DNA from: JANQPX01 sp041398025
Lineage (GTDB): Bacteria > Pseudomonadota > Alphaproteobacteria > Geminicoccales > Geminicoccaceae
Assembly (NCBI GenBank): GCA_041398025.1
Contig: JAWKVM010000019.1
Span: forward strand, 62,001-126,000
Reading direction: 5' to 3'
DNA: 64,000 bases
Below the pieces are notes generated by a model. It ran no database searches and was not told where the DNA came from. It saw only the letters and a list, made by a program, of their open reading frames with translations. Shown piece after piece: positions 57,618-64,000 of the stretch. Made by a program: the position numbers and the translations under genes. Positions within the stretch are counted from its first letter, which is position 1; each line of letters opens with the position of its first letter.

Positions 57618-57716
57618 TGAACTGCTGCCATCAAAAGCCGAAGATGGCGCCGGCCGGACGAGGTGATGGTTTCCGGCGTCATAAACCGGCCCAAACAATC
57701 GGCAAGGAAAACGACG

Positions 57717-59204
57717 ATGACCAAAGGCAAGGCGAAGAAAAAGCAAAAAGCGGACGCCAGACCCAGGCTCAAGGGTCTCTCGGAGATTTTCCGGTTTCTT
57801 CGGGCCAATACCACGCCGATCTACATCATCTCGCCTACGGCGTTCAGCCTCCTGGGCATGGCGCGCTGGGTGGGGGCGCTCGAATATGTGAACTACTTCG
57901 ACAGTTTCGAGGGTGACCATCCCCGCTGCTTCATCCCGACGAGGCAGGGGCCGGTCGAATTTCGTTCGATGGAGGATGTCGCCAACTATCTGGTCGATCA
58001 CCCCGAGTTTCGTGCCCGCGTCAAAGACAAACCGCGCGGCAAGGCCCTGTTCGTGATGTTCGACGAGGAGACCGAGCGCCTTTGCGAGGATGTCGGCATC
58101 GACATCGCCTTGCCATCGGCGGAGCTGCGCAACCGGCTGGACAGCAAGATCGAGACCACGCGCATCGGTGACGCGGCAGGCGTTGCGAGTGCACCGAACA
58201 TCCTGGGCACGGCCGACAGTTACAAGGAACTGACCAAGCTCGCGAAGAAGGGCAAGCTTGGCACCGACCTGGTGGTGCAGACCCCTTACGGCGACAGTGG
58301 CCGCACCACCTTCTTCATCAAGTCGGAGGCGGACTGGGATCGTTACGCGGCCAAGATCGTCGATCAGGACCTCAAGGTGATGAAGCGCATCAATCACCTG
58401 CCGGGCACGGTCGAGGGCTGCGCCACCCGTCACGGTACGCTGGTCGGCCCTGTCATGACTGACATCACCGGCTTCGAGGAAATCACCCCCTACAAAGGCG
58501 GCTGGTGCGGTAACGACCTTTCGCCGCACGTCTTGCCGGACGGCGTCCCCGAAAAAGTGCAGGAGATGGCAAAGAAGTTCGGTGATCGTCTTTGGAAAGA
58601 GGGCTACAAGGGCGTGTTCTGCCTCGATTTTCTGCTCGATACCGACAATAACGAGGTCTATCTCGGCGAGCTCAATCCGCGGATCAGCGGTGCTTCCCCG
58701 CCGACCAATCTGATCACCACCACCTATGGCGGCTGTCCTCTGTTCCTGTTCCATCTCCTTGAATATCTCGACGTCGACTACGACATCGATCTCGACGAGA
58801 TCCAGAACCGCTGGCATCACTACGATCACTGGACCCAGCTGATCCTGAAGCAGACCGAGGACAAGGTGGAACTGATCACCAAGTCACCACGCTCCGGCAT
58901 CTGGCGCCTCGATGATGAGGGTGATACCGCGACCTTCGTGCGGCCGTCGATCAACATCACCAGCGTGAGCGACGAGGCCGAAGCCTTCTACATCCGGGTC
59001 TACGATGCCGGCGAATACTGCTATCACGGCGCCGACCAGGGCGTGCTGTTCGCACGCGGACGGATGCAGACGGATACGCGGGAACTGACCGTGCGTGCCA
59101 AGCGTTGGAATGCTGCCATCAAGGCGGAATTCAAGAGCGTTCCGCCGGCGCCCGACATGGCGGTGGTGCCGCCGCCCGACCTGGCCTCGGCCAAATGGTA
59201 CTGA
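57717..59204 (+). CDS. ATP-grasp family ligase-like protein
   Basis: 495 residues from the ATG at 57717 (AAGGAAA upstream). The ATP-grasp fold is indicated by LRNRLDSKIETTRIGDAAGV, then KGKLGTDLVVQTPYGDSGRTTFFI (phosphate-binding loop region), GVFCLDFLLDTDNNEVYLGELNPRISGAS (metal-binding Asp/Glu/Asn) and a unique C-terminal domain. Such enzymes join a carboxylate to an amine or thiol via an acyl phosphate. The substrate is unknown. It is followed by two amide hydrolases, which suggests a ligate-then-hydrolyse pathway. Confidence 0.75.
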   Translation: MTKGKAKKKQKADARPRLKGLSEIFRFLRANTTPIYIISPTAFSLLGMARWVGALEYVNYFDSFEGDHPRCFIPTRQGPVEFRSMEDVANYLVDHPEFRARVKDKPRGKALFVMFDEETERLCEDVGIDIALPSAELRNRLDSKIETTRIGDAAGVASAPNILGTADSYKELTKLAKKGKLGTDLVVQTPYGDSGRTTFFIKSEADWDRYAAKIVDQDLKVMKRINHLPGTVEGCATRHGTLVGPVMTDITGFEEITPYKGGWCGNDLSPHVLPDGVPEKVQEMAKKFGDRLWKEGYKGVFCLDFLLDTDNNEVYLGELNPRISGASPPTNLITTTYGGCPLFLFHLLEYLDVDYDIDLDEIQNRWHHYDHWTQLILKQTEDKVELITKSPRSGIWRLDDEGDTATFVRPSINITSVSDEAEAFYIRVYDAGEYCYHGADQGVLFARGRMQTDTRELTVRAKRWNAAIKAEFKSVPPAPDMAVVPPPDLASAKWY

Positions 59205-59290
59205 GCCAGGGCTAGTCTAAGGACCAACAATATTGGAGGGCTGATCGATCGCGGCCGTTCGGGGCTCGGGCGGCGAACCATCGGCAATGC

Positions 59291-60409
59291 ATGCAAACAC
59301 TGACCTTTCGAAGTCTCGAGGAGCAGGAGCCCGGCCTGGCCTGGCAACAGGCCTTCGAGCACGGCTGGCCCGGCTGGCGGGAATGGTTCGTCAAGCGTGG
59401 CGGCGGCGATCGTCCGCGGATGCAGGATGCCGAGCGCATGCTGCGGCGGCACATGCCCGAATTCGAGTCGGTCTGGCAGCGTCTGGTGACAGCCGCCGGC
59501 GCCGACGAGGAGGCCGCCCGCTTCCTCACCTTCTGGCAGCCGCCGCGCTACCTGGTGAACTGCAGCCAGATCGCGGTCACCGACCAGGATGGTCCGCTGC
59601 TGCTGCGCAACTATGATCTCGATCCAAGGCTCAACGAGAGCAGGATCCTTAAGACCCGGTGGAAGCATCACGAGGTCATGGGTCTGGTCGAGGGAATGGC
59701 CGGCCTTGCCGACGGCATGAACCGTGCGGGGCTCGCGGCCTCGCTCGCCTTCGGCGGCCGGGCGATCTGCGGGCCAGGCTTCGGCGTGCCCCTGATCATC
59801 CGCTACGTCCTGGAGATGTGCGCGAACGTCGCCGATGCGCTCGAGGCGCTGCGCGCCGTGCCCTGCCACATGGCGTACAACGTCACCCTCGCCGACAAGT
59901 CCGGCGCCCAGGCGACGGTGATGCTGGCCCCGGATCATCCCCCGATCGTCAGCGACAAATGCTATGCCACCAATCACCAGATCGGCGTCGAATGGCCGCG
60001 CCATGGCCGGCTAACGCGCACCGTCGAGCGCGCCGCCCATCTCGATGTTCTGGCATCGAAGAAAAGGATTTCCGCCGATGCGCTCGCCAGCGCCTTTCTG
60101 GAGCCGCCGCTCTACAGCGATCGCTTTGCCGAGGGCTTCGGTACCGTCTACACGACCGCCTATCGGCCTGCAGACGGCAGCATGGCGCTGCTCTGGCCCG
60201 GACACGAACCCTGGCGCCTGAGCTTCGACGACTTTTCCGAGGAGGCACGTCGCGTCACCTATCAAGATGAGCCGGCATCCGGTTTCGAGACGGCCCCCGA
60301 TGCACCCCTTCTCGCGGCGTTCCGTCGCCGCAATCAGGTTCTCGAAGATCGGAGCTGGGCCAATCTGAACGGCGCGCCTGATTTTGGACAGGAAGGAAAT
60401 CAGTCATGA
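59291..60409 (+). CDS. C45/AAT-like Ntn-hydrolase (amidase)
   Basis: 372 residues. The segment RYLVNCSQIAVTDQDGPLLLRNYDLDP, with Cys91 as the probable nucleophile after self-cleavage, and NESRILKTRWKHHEVMG, are those of C45/acyl-CoA:6-aminopenicillanate acyltransferase-like hydrolases, which break linear amides. The N-terminal 90 residues form the propeptide. The substrate is unknown. The stop overlaps the nitrilase-family start by four bases (ATGA). Confidence 0.78.
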   Translation: MQTLTFRSLEEQEPGLAWQQAFEHGWPGWREWFVKRGGGDRPRMQDAERMLRRHMPEFESVWQRLVTAAGADEEAARFLTFWQPPRYLVNCSQIAVTDQDGPLLLRNYDLDPRLNESRILKTRWKHHEVMGLVEGMAGLADGMNRAGLAASLAFGGRAICGPGFGVPLIIRYVLEMCANVADALEALRAVPCHMAYNVTLADKSGAQATVMLAPDHPPIVSDKCYATNHQIGVEWPRHGRLTRTVERAAHLDVLASKKRISADALASAFLEPPLYSDRFAEGFGTVYTTAYRPADGSMALLWPGHEPWRLSFDDFSEEARRVTYQDEPASGFETAPDAPLLAAFRRRNQVLEDRSWANLNGAPDFGQEGNQS

Positions 60410-61401
60410 GTCACTTTGCGATCGCCGGCATCCAGATGCATGTCGGCATGGAGGACAACAGCGACCTGATGCGCCAGCGTCTGAACCTCCTGATGCATCT
60501 CTATCCCTGGACCGAGATGGTGTTGTTCAGCGAACTCTGCGCTCACGGGCCGCAGCCGGCATCAGCCGAGAAGGCGGGCGGGGCGTATGAGGAGGCGCTG
60601 TCGTCGATGGCGTTGAAGCACAAGCTCTGGATCGTCGGCGGCTCCTATTTCGAAAAGGCTGACGGAGCGCTTTACAACACGACGCCCGTGATCGGCCCGA
60701 ACGGCGAGGTCGTGACCCGCTATCGGAAGATGTTTCCGTTCACGCCGTTCGAGAACGAAACCACGCCGGGCAGCGATTTCTGCGTGTTCGACGTGCCCGA
60801 GGTCGGCCGGTTCGGGGTCTCGATCTGCTACGACGTCTGGTTTCCGGAGGTTACGCGCACCCTGGTCGCGATGGGGGCGGAGGTGATACTCAACCCGGTG
60901 CTCGCCCATTTCGTCGATCGCGACATGGACCTTGTGGTGGCCCGGGCATCGGCCGCGATGTTTCAATCCTACGTGTTCCACATCAACGGCACGGGTGCTG
61001 GCGGCAACGGTCAGTCGATCGTCGCCGACCCATCGGGCAGGATTCTGCATCAGGCCGGCGTTTCCGATGAATTGATCCCGGTCGAGGTCGATCTCGATCT
61101 GGTGCGCCGCCAGCGCGAACGCGGTCTGCGCAATATGGGCCAGCCGCTCAAGAGCTTTCGCGACAGCCAGACCAACTTCAGCGTCTATGATCGCGCACGG
61201 TTCGACCACAGCTACCTGCAGTCTCTCGGCCCGTTGGCCAAGCCGGCACGCGCAGCACTGGCCGCAGGCGGCGAACCGGAATCCGCCGACGTGACGACGA
61301 TGGCTTCGACGTCCGTGCTCGACGCCGCCGTTATGGTGGACGATGTTCCGCCATCTCCCGCTGCCGAAATCCCGAAAGGCCATCGGGTCACGGGCGACTG
61401 A
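60406..61401 (+). CDS. Carbon-nitrogen hydrolase (nitrilase superfamily)
   Basis: 331 residues. The catalytic triad is visible: Glu43 in LFSELCAHG, Lys108 in YRKMFPFTPF, and Cys141 in VSICYDVWFPE. Members of this fold hydrolyse amides and carbamoyl compounds more often than nitriles. The last 60 residues are a Ser/Ala/Pro-rich tail. It is coupled to the C45-type amidase. In the lysine delta-aminovalerate pathway the equivalent amidase makes 5-aminovalerate, but this is only a possibility here. Confidence 0.82.
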   Translation: MSHFAIAGIQMHVGMEDNSDLMRQRLNLLMHLYPWTEMVLFSELCAHGPQPASAEKAGGAYEEALSSMALKHKLWIVGGSYFEKADGALYNTTPVIGPNGEVVTRYRKMFPFTPFENETTPGSDFCVFDVPEVGRFGVSICYDVWFPEVTRTLVAMGAEVILNPVLAHFVDRDMDLVVARASAAMFQSYVFHINGTGAGGNGQSIVADPSGRILHQAGVSDELIPVEVDLDLVRRQRERGLRNMGQPLKSFRDSQTNFSVYDRARFDHSYLQSLGPLAKPARAALAAGGEPESADVTTMASTSVLDAAVMVDDVPPSPAAEIPKGHRVTGD

Positions 61402-61478
61402 CCATGGCTGCATCTCGATAAAACCGCCGCCAACTGACGATCCGATCTGGTTTAACGCTGCCAGATTGGATAGAATAA

Positions 61479-61502
61479 TGAGCAATGAATGATCGCTGCT
61501 CA
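61479..61502. promoter_or_regulatory. TGAGCA...TGCTCA operator candidate at xre-cupin gene
   Basis: AATAATGAGCA at 61474-61484 and TGCTCA at 61497-61502 match the half-sites seen upstream of gabT. They overlap the proposed start of the XRE-cupin gene, as expected for autoregulation. Confidence 0.5.
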
Positions 61503-62112
61503 GGAGATCCTGCCGGTGGATGCGTTTGCGGATGATGGTTTCGATCTGGGTGCGCGCCTGAAGGCGATGCGCCTCGGCGCCGAGATGAGTCAGCGCCAGC
61601 TTGCCGAGCGGGCCGGCGTGCCCCATGCTCAGATCTCGATCCTGGAGCAGAACAAGTCGAGCCCTTCGGTCTCGACATTGAGAAAAATTCTCGGCGGTCT
61701 CGGGGTCAGCATGGCTGATTTCTTCGAACCGGAACGGCCGGCGCAGGAGGGACCGTTCTTCGGCGCGGACGAGATGATCGATCTGACGTCCAAGCTTTGG
61801 ATATCACCGGGAAACGGCCCCGTCGGACGGGTGACGCTGAAGCAGGTCGGCGACGCCAGGGCCCACAATCTCCAGATCCTGCACGAAACCTACGAGCCCG
61901 GCGCCGACACTGGCGAAACCCATCTGCAGCACCTCTCCACCGAAGGCGGCATCGTGGTCGCAGGCGAGGTCGAGGTCACCGTCGGCAGCGCCGTGCGCGT
62001 TCTGAAAGCCGGTCAATCCTATCTGTTCGACAGCCGCGTGCCCCATCGCTTTCGCAACCTCTCGGACGAGATCGCCGTGGTGATATCGGCCTGCACCCCA
62101 CCCTATCTGTAA
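61489..62112 (+). CDS. XRE-family regulator with C-terminal cupin domain (PuuR-like)
   Basis: 207 residues. HTH_3 domain: LGARLKAMRLGAEMSQRQLAERAGVPHAQISILEQNKSSPSVSTLRKILGGLGVSMADFF (about 20-80), then a cupin (about 100-205) with HETYEPGADTG, LSTEGGIVVAGEVEVTVG and YLFDSRVPHRFRN. This layout is shared with PuuR and other repressors of amino-compound catabolism. The start is not firmly defined. It probably regulates itself and the following gabT-like gene through TGCTCA-type sites. Confidence 0.85.
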   Translation: MIAAQEILPVDAFADDGFDLGARLKAMRLGAEMSQRQLAERAGVPHAQISILEQNKSSPSVSTLRKILGGLGVSMADFFEPERPAQEGPFFGADEMIDLTSKLWISPGNGPVGRVTLKQVGDARAHNLQILHETYEPGADTGETHLQHLSTEGGIVVAGEVEVTVGSAVRVLKAGQSYLFDSRVPHRFRNLSDEIAVVISACTPPYL

Positions 62113-62133
62113 GCGCGCCGAGTTACAAAAAAG

Positions 62134-62175
62134 CGCTCAAAATTCTGAACAATTTGTTGCTCAAAATAATGAGCA
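62134..62175. promoter_or_regulatory. Two tandem operator candidates upstream of gabT-like gene
   Basis: CGCTCA-AAATTC-TGAACA (62134) and TGCTCA-AAATAA-TGAGCA (62158) are two inverted repeats with 6-bp arms, 24 bases apart start to start. The second is perfect and shares AATAATGAGCA with the site at the XRE-cupin gene. Confidence 0.55.
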
Positions 62176-62215
62176 GTGCTATCGTGCCGACTCCCATTGA
62201 AACGCTGGAGTGGTC

Positions 62216-63520
62216 ATGACCAACACTGCCGATCTAAAAGCCCGCCAGGCCGCCGCCGTAGCACCCGGCGTGGCCACGAAGGGCATCTATGCCGCCCGCG
62301 CCGAGAATGCCGAGCTTTGGGATGTCGACGGCCGGCGTTTCATCGATTTCGCGGTGGGCATCGCCGTCAACAATACCGGTCATCGCCACCCCAGGGTCAT
62401 GGCGGCGGTCGCCGAGCAGGCGACGGCCTTCACCCATACCTGCTTTCATGTCGCCCCCTATGAGGGCTACATTCGCCTTGCCGAACGGCTGAACGCGCTG
62501 GTGAACACCGGCAGCGACAACCGCACCATGCTGGTGACCACAGGTGCCGAAGCGGTCGAGAACGCGATCAAGGTCGCCCGGGCCCATACCGGTCGGCCGG
62601 CGGTGATCGCCTTTTCCGGCGCCTTCCATGGCCGCACCCTGATGGGCATGGCGCTCACCGGCAAAGTCGTGCCTTACAAGAAGAATTTTGGGCCGTTTCC
62701 GGCCGAAATCTATCACGCGCCTTTCCCCCATGACTTTCACGGCCTCTCGGTCGACGACGCTCTCGCAGGGCTCGAACGGCTGTTCGCCGGCGACATCGAC
62801 GCCGAGCGGGTTGCCGCTTTCATCGTCGAGCCGGTTCAGGGCGAAGGCGGCTTCAATGTCGCACCACCGGAATTCCTGCGGGCGCTGCGCGAGATCGCCG
62901 ACCGCCACGGTATCCTGCTGATCTCCGACGAGGTGCAGGCCGGCATGGGCCGCACCGGCAGGATGCTGTCGATCGAACATGCCGGTGTCACCCCCGATCT
63001 CGTCACCTTCGCCAAGGGCCTTGCCGGCGGCTTTCCGTTGTCCGCCGTGGTCGGCAACGCCGAGATCATGGAGGCGGCGCATCCCGGCGGTCTCGGTGGC
63101 ACCTATGCCGGCAATCCCATGGCGATCGCCGCGTCCAACGCCGTGCTCGACGTGATCGAGGAGGAGAAACTCTGCGCCCGCGCCATCGAGATCGGCGAGC
63201 GGATCAAGACCCGCCTCACCGAGATCGCCGGACGCCAGGGCATGGAGGTGATCGGCGACATCCGCGGGATGGGCGCGATGATGGCATTCGAGCTGGTTCA
63301 TGACCGGCAAAGCAAGGAGCCGGCACCGGCGCTGACCGCCGCCGTCGTTCAGGAGGCGGAGAACCGCGGCCTGATCCTCCTGTCCTGCGGCACACGTGCG
63401 AACGTCGTCCGGCTGCTACCGCCGCTGACCATTCCCAGCGATATGCTCGACGAAGGCCTGGATATCATCGAGCAGTCCCTGGAGGCCGCCGTCTCCGCCC
63501 AATCCGCCGAAGCTGCCTGA
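62216..63520 (+). CDS. gabT: GabT-like omega-amino acid aminotransferase (PLP)
   Basis: 434 residues from the ATG at 62216 (GGAG six bases upstream). The class III transaminase marks are GAEAVENAIKVARAHTGRPAVIAFSGAFHGRT, LLISDEVQAGMGRTG (Asp contacting PLP) and VTFAKGLAGGFPLSAVVG (Lys Schiff base). The best match is 4-aminobutyrate aminotransferase; 5-aminovalerate is also a common substrate. It is followed directly by glutaryl-CoA dehydrogenase, which fits 5-aminovalerate or lysine breakdown. Confidence 0.88.
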   Translation: MTNTADLKARQAAAVAPGVATKGIYAARAENAELWDVDGRRFIDFAVGIAVNNTGHRHPRVMAAVAEQATAFTHTCFHVAPYEGYIRLAERLNALVNTGSDNRTMLVTTGAEAVENAIKVARAHTGRPAVIAFSGAFHGRTLMGMALTGKVVPYKKNFGPFPAEIYHAPFPHDFHGLSVDDALAGLERLFAGDIDAERVAAFIVEPVQGEGGFNVAPPEFLRALREIADRHGILLISDEVQAGMGRTGRMLSIEHAGVTPDLVTFAKGLAGGFPLSAVVGNAEIMEAAHPGGLGGTYAGNPMAIAASNAVLDVIEEEKLCARAIEIGERIKTRLTEIAGRQGMEVIGDIRGMGAMMAFELVHDRQSKEPAPALTAAVVQEAENRGLILLSCGTRANVVRLLPPLTIPSDMLDEGLDIIEQSLEAAVSAQSAEAA

Positions 63521-63546
63521 GTCAAGACGTGTAAAAGGAAACCGTG

Positions 63547-64000
63547 ATGACCGGCCTTGCCGAGAAGGACCGCCCGGATCTTGCTGCCTTCGATTGGGCG
63601 GATCCGTTTCTGCTGGAGGATCAGCTCACCGACGAGGAGCGCATGATCCGCGATACGGCGCGGTCCTATGCCGAGGAAAAGCTGCAGCCCAGGGTGATCC
63701 GGGCCTATGCCGAGGAGAGCACCGACCGCTCGATTTTCGACGAGATGGGCGAACTCGGCCTGCTCGGGGCCACCGTGCCCGAGGCTTACGGCGGCGTCGA
63801 GGCGGGCTACGTTTCCTACGGGCTGATCGCGCGTGAGATCGAGCGGGTCGACTCAGGCTATCGCTCGATGATGTCGGTGCAGTCCTCGCTGGTGATGTAC
63901 CCGATCTACGCCTACGGCTCGGAGGCACAGCGCGATCGCTATCTGCCGTCGCTTGCCGCCGGCAAGTGGGTCGGATGCTTCGGCCTGACCGAGCCGGACG
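63547..64000 (+). CDS. gcdH: Glutaryl-CoA dehydrogenase, N-terminal part (cut by window edge)
   Basis: The first 151 residues of an acyl-CoA dehydrogenase. The pattern WADPFLLEDQLTDEERMIRDTARSYAEEKLQPRV, then FDEMGELGLLGATVPEAYGG, YGLIAREIERVDSGYRSMMSVQSSLVMYPI and GCFGLTEPD is typical of glutaryl-CoA dehydrogenase, which oxidises and decarboxylates glutaryl-CoA to crotonyl-CoA. The gene is cut by the window end, so the FAD-site C-terminal domain and catalytic glutamate cannot be checked. It starts 26 bases after the gabT stop, in one operon. Confidence 0.85.
   Translation, partial: MTGLAEKDRPDLAAFDWADPFLLEDQLTDEERMIRDTARSYAEEKLQPRVIRAYAEESTDRSIFDEMGELGLLGATVPEAYGGVEAGYVSYGLIAREIERVDSGYRSMMSVQSSLVMYPIYAYGSEAQRDRYLPSLAAGKWVGCFGLTEPD

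Overview
The window looks like the DNA of an alphaproteobacterium (GC-rich, Rhodospirillales/Rhizobiales-like gene content). About 1-55.5 kb is the body of a large conjugative element, either an integrative element or a plasmid. The last 8 kb are metabolic genes of ordinary chromosomal style. No rRNA, tRNA or CRISPR array was recognised. The left edge cuts traC, and the right edge cuts a glutaryl-CoA dehydrogenase gene.

Layout. 0-1.6 kb: start of an F-type type IV secretion operon on the minus strand (pilin traA, a Dsb-like protein, traC running off the edge). 1.8-7.0 kb: cargo (VOC, GFA, DUF1428, ArsR, SRPBCC, YdeI-like genes). 7.1-16.6 kb: traL-E-K-B-V-F-H-G on the minus strand. 16.6-18.2 kb: an operon of a lytic transglycosylase and FlhD-like and FlhC-like activators. 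18.5-24.3 kb: vapBC and a 1712-residue nuclease-STAND NTPase that resembles anti-phage proteins. 24.6-33.8 kb: a relaxosome block in R388 trwABC order (ribbon-helix-helix protein, TraD-like coupling protein, MobF relaxase) plus an HTH-membrane-vWA protein. 34.0-34.7 kb: a gene-free, repeat-rich stretch that is the best oriT candidate. 35-49 kb: plasmid housekeeping genes (DUF2493, AbrB/Doc, broken ardC, toprim protein). It includes a parB-like gene split by a 6.2-kb element with three tyrosine recombinases. 49.5-54.4 kb: VirB9-like lipoprotein, SSB, sigma factor and membrane anti-sigma with a long coiled coil. 54.4-56 kb: a deaminase, an aldehyde dehydrogenase remnant and a hypothetical gene, probably near the element's edge. 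56.1-64 kb: amino acid permease, ATP-grasp ligase, two amide hydrolases, XRE-cupin regulator, GabT-like transaminase and glutaryl-CoA dehydrogenase.

The most interesting content is a possible two-tier transfer circuit. A 42-bp inverted-repeat box occurs four times, each time upstream of a minus-strand transfer unit and in the same orientation. The element also encodes FlhD/FlhC-like proteins, the class to which the transfer master activators SetCD (SXT) and AcaCD (IncA/C) belong. A second element, TGCAATC (or CGCAATC)-N14-GGTGTCT, also occurs four times. It lies upstream of the transglycosylase-flhDC operon, ssb, the VirB9-like lipoprotein and the hypothetical/toprim unit. It has the geometry of an alternative sigma promoter, and the element carries its own ECF-like sigma/anti-sigma pair. 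The inferred order is: envelope signal, sigma, FlhDC-like activator, tra boxes. None of these links has been tested.
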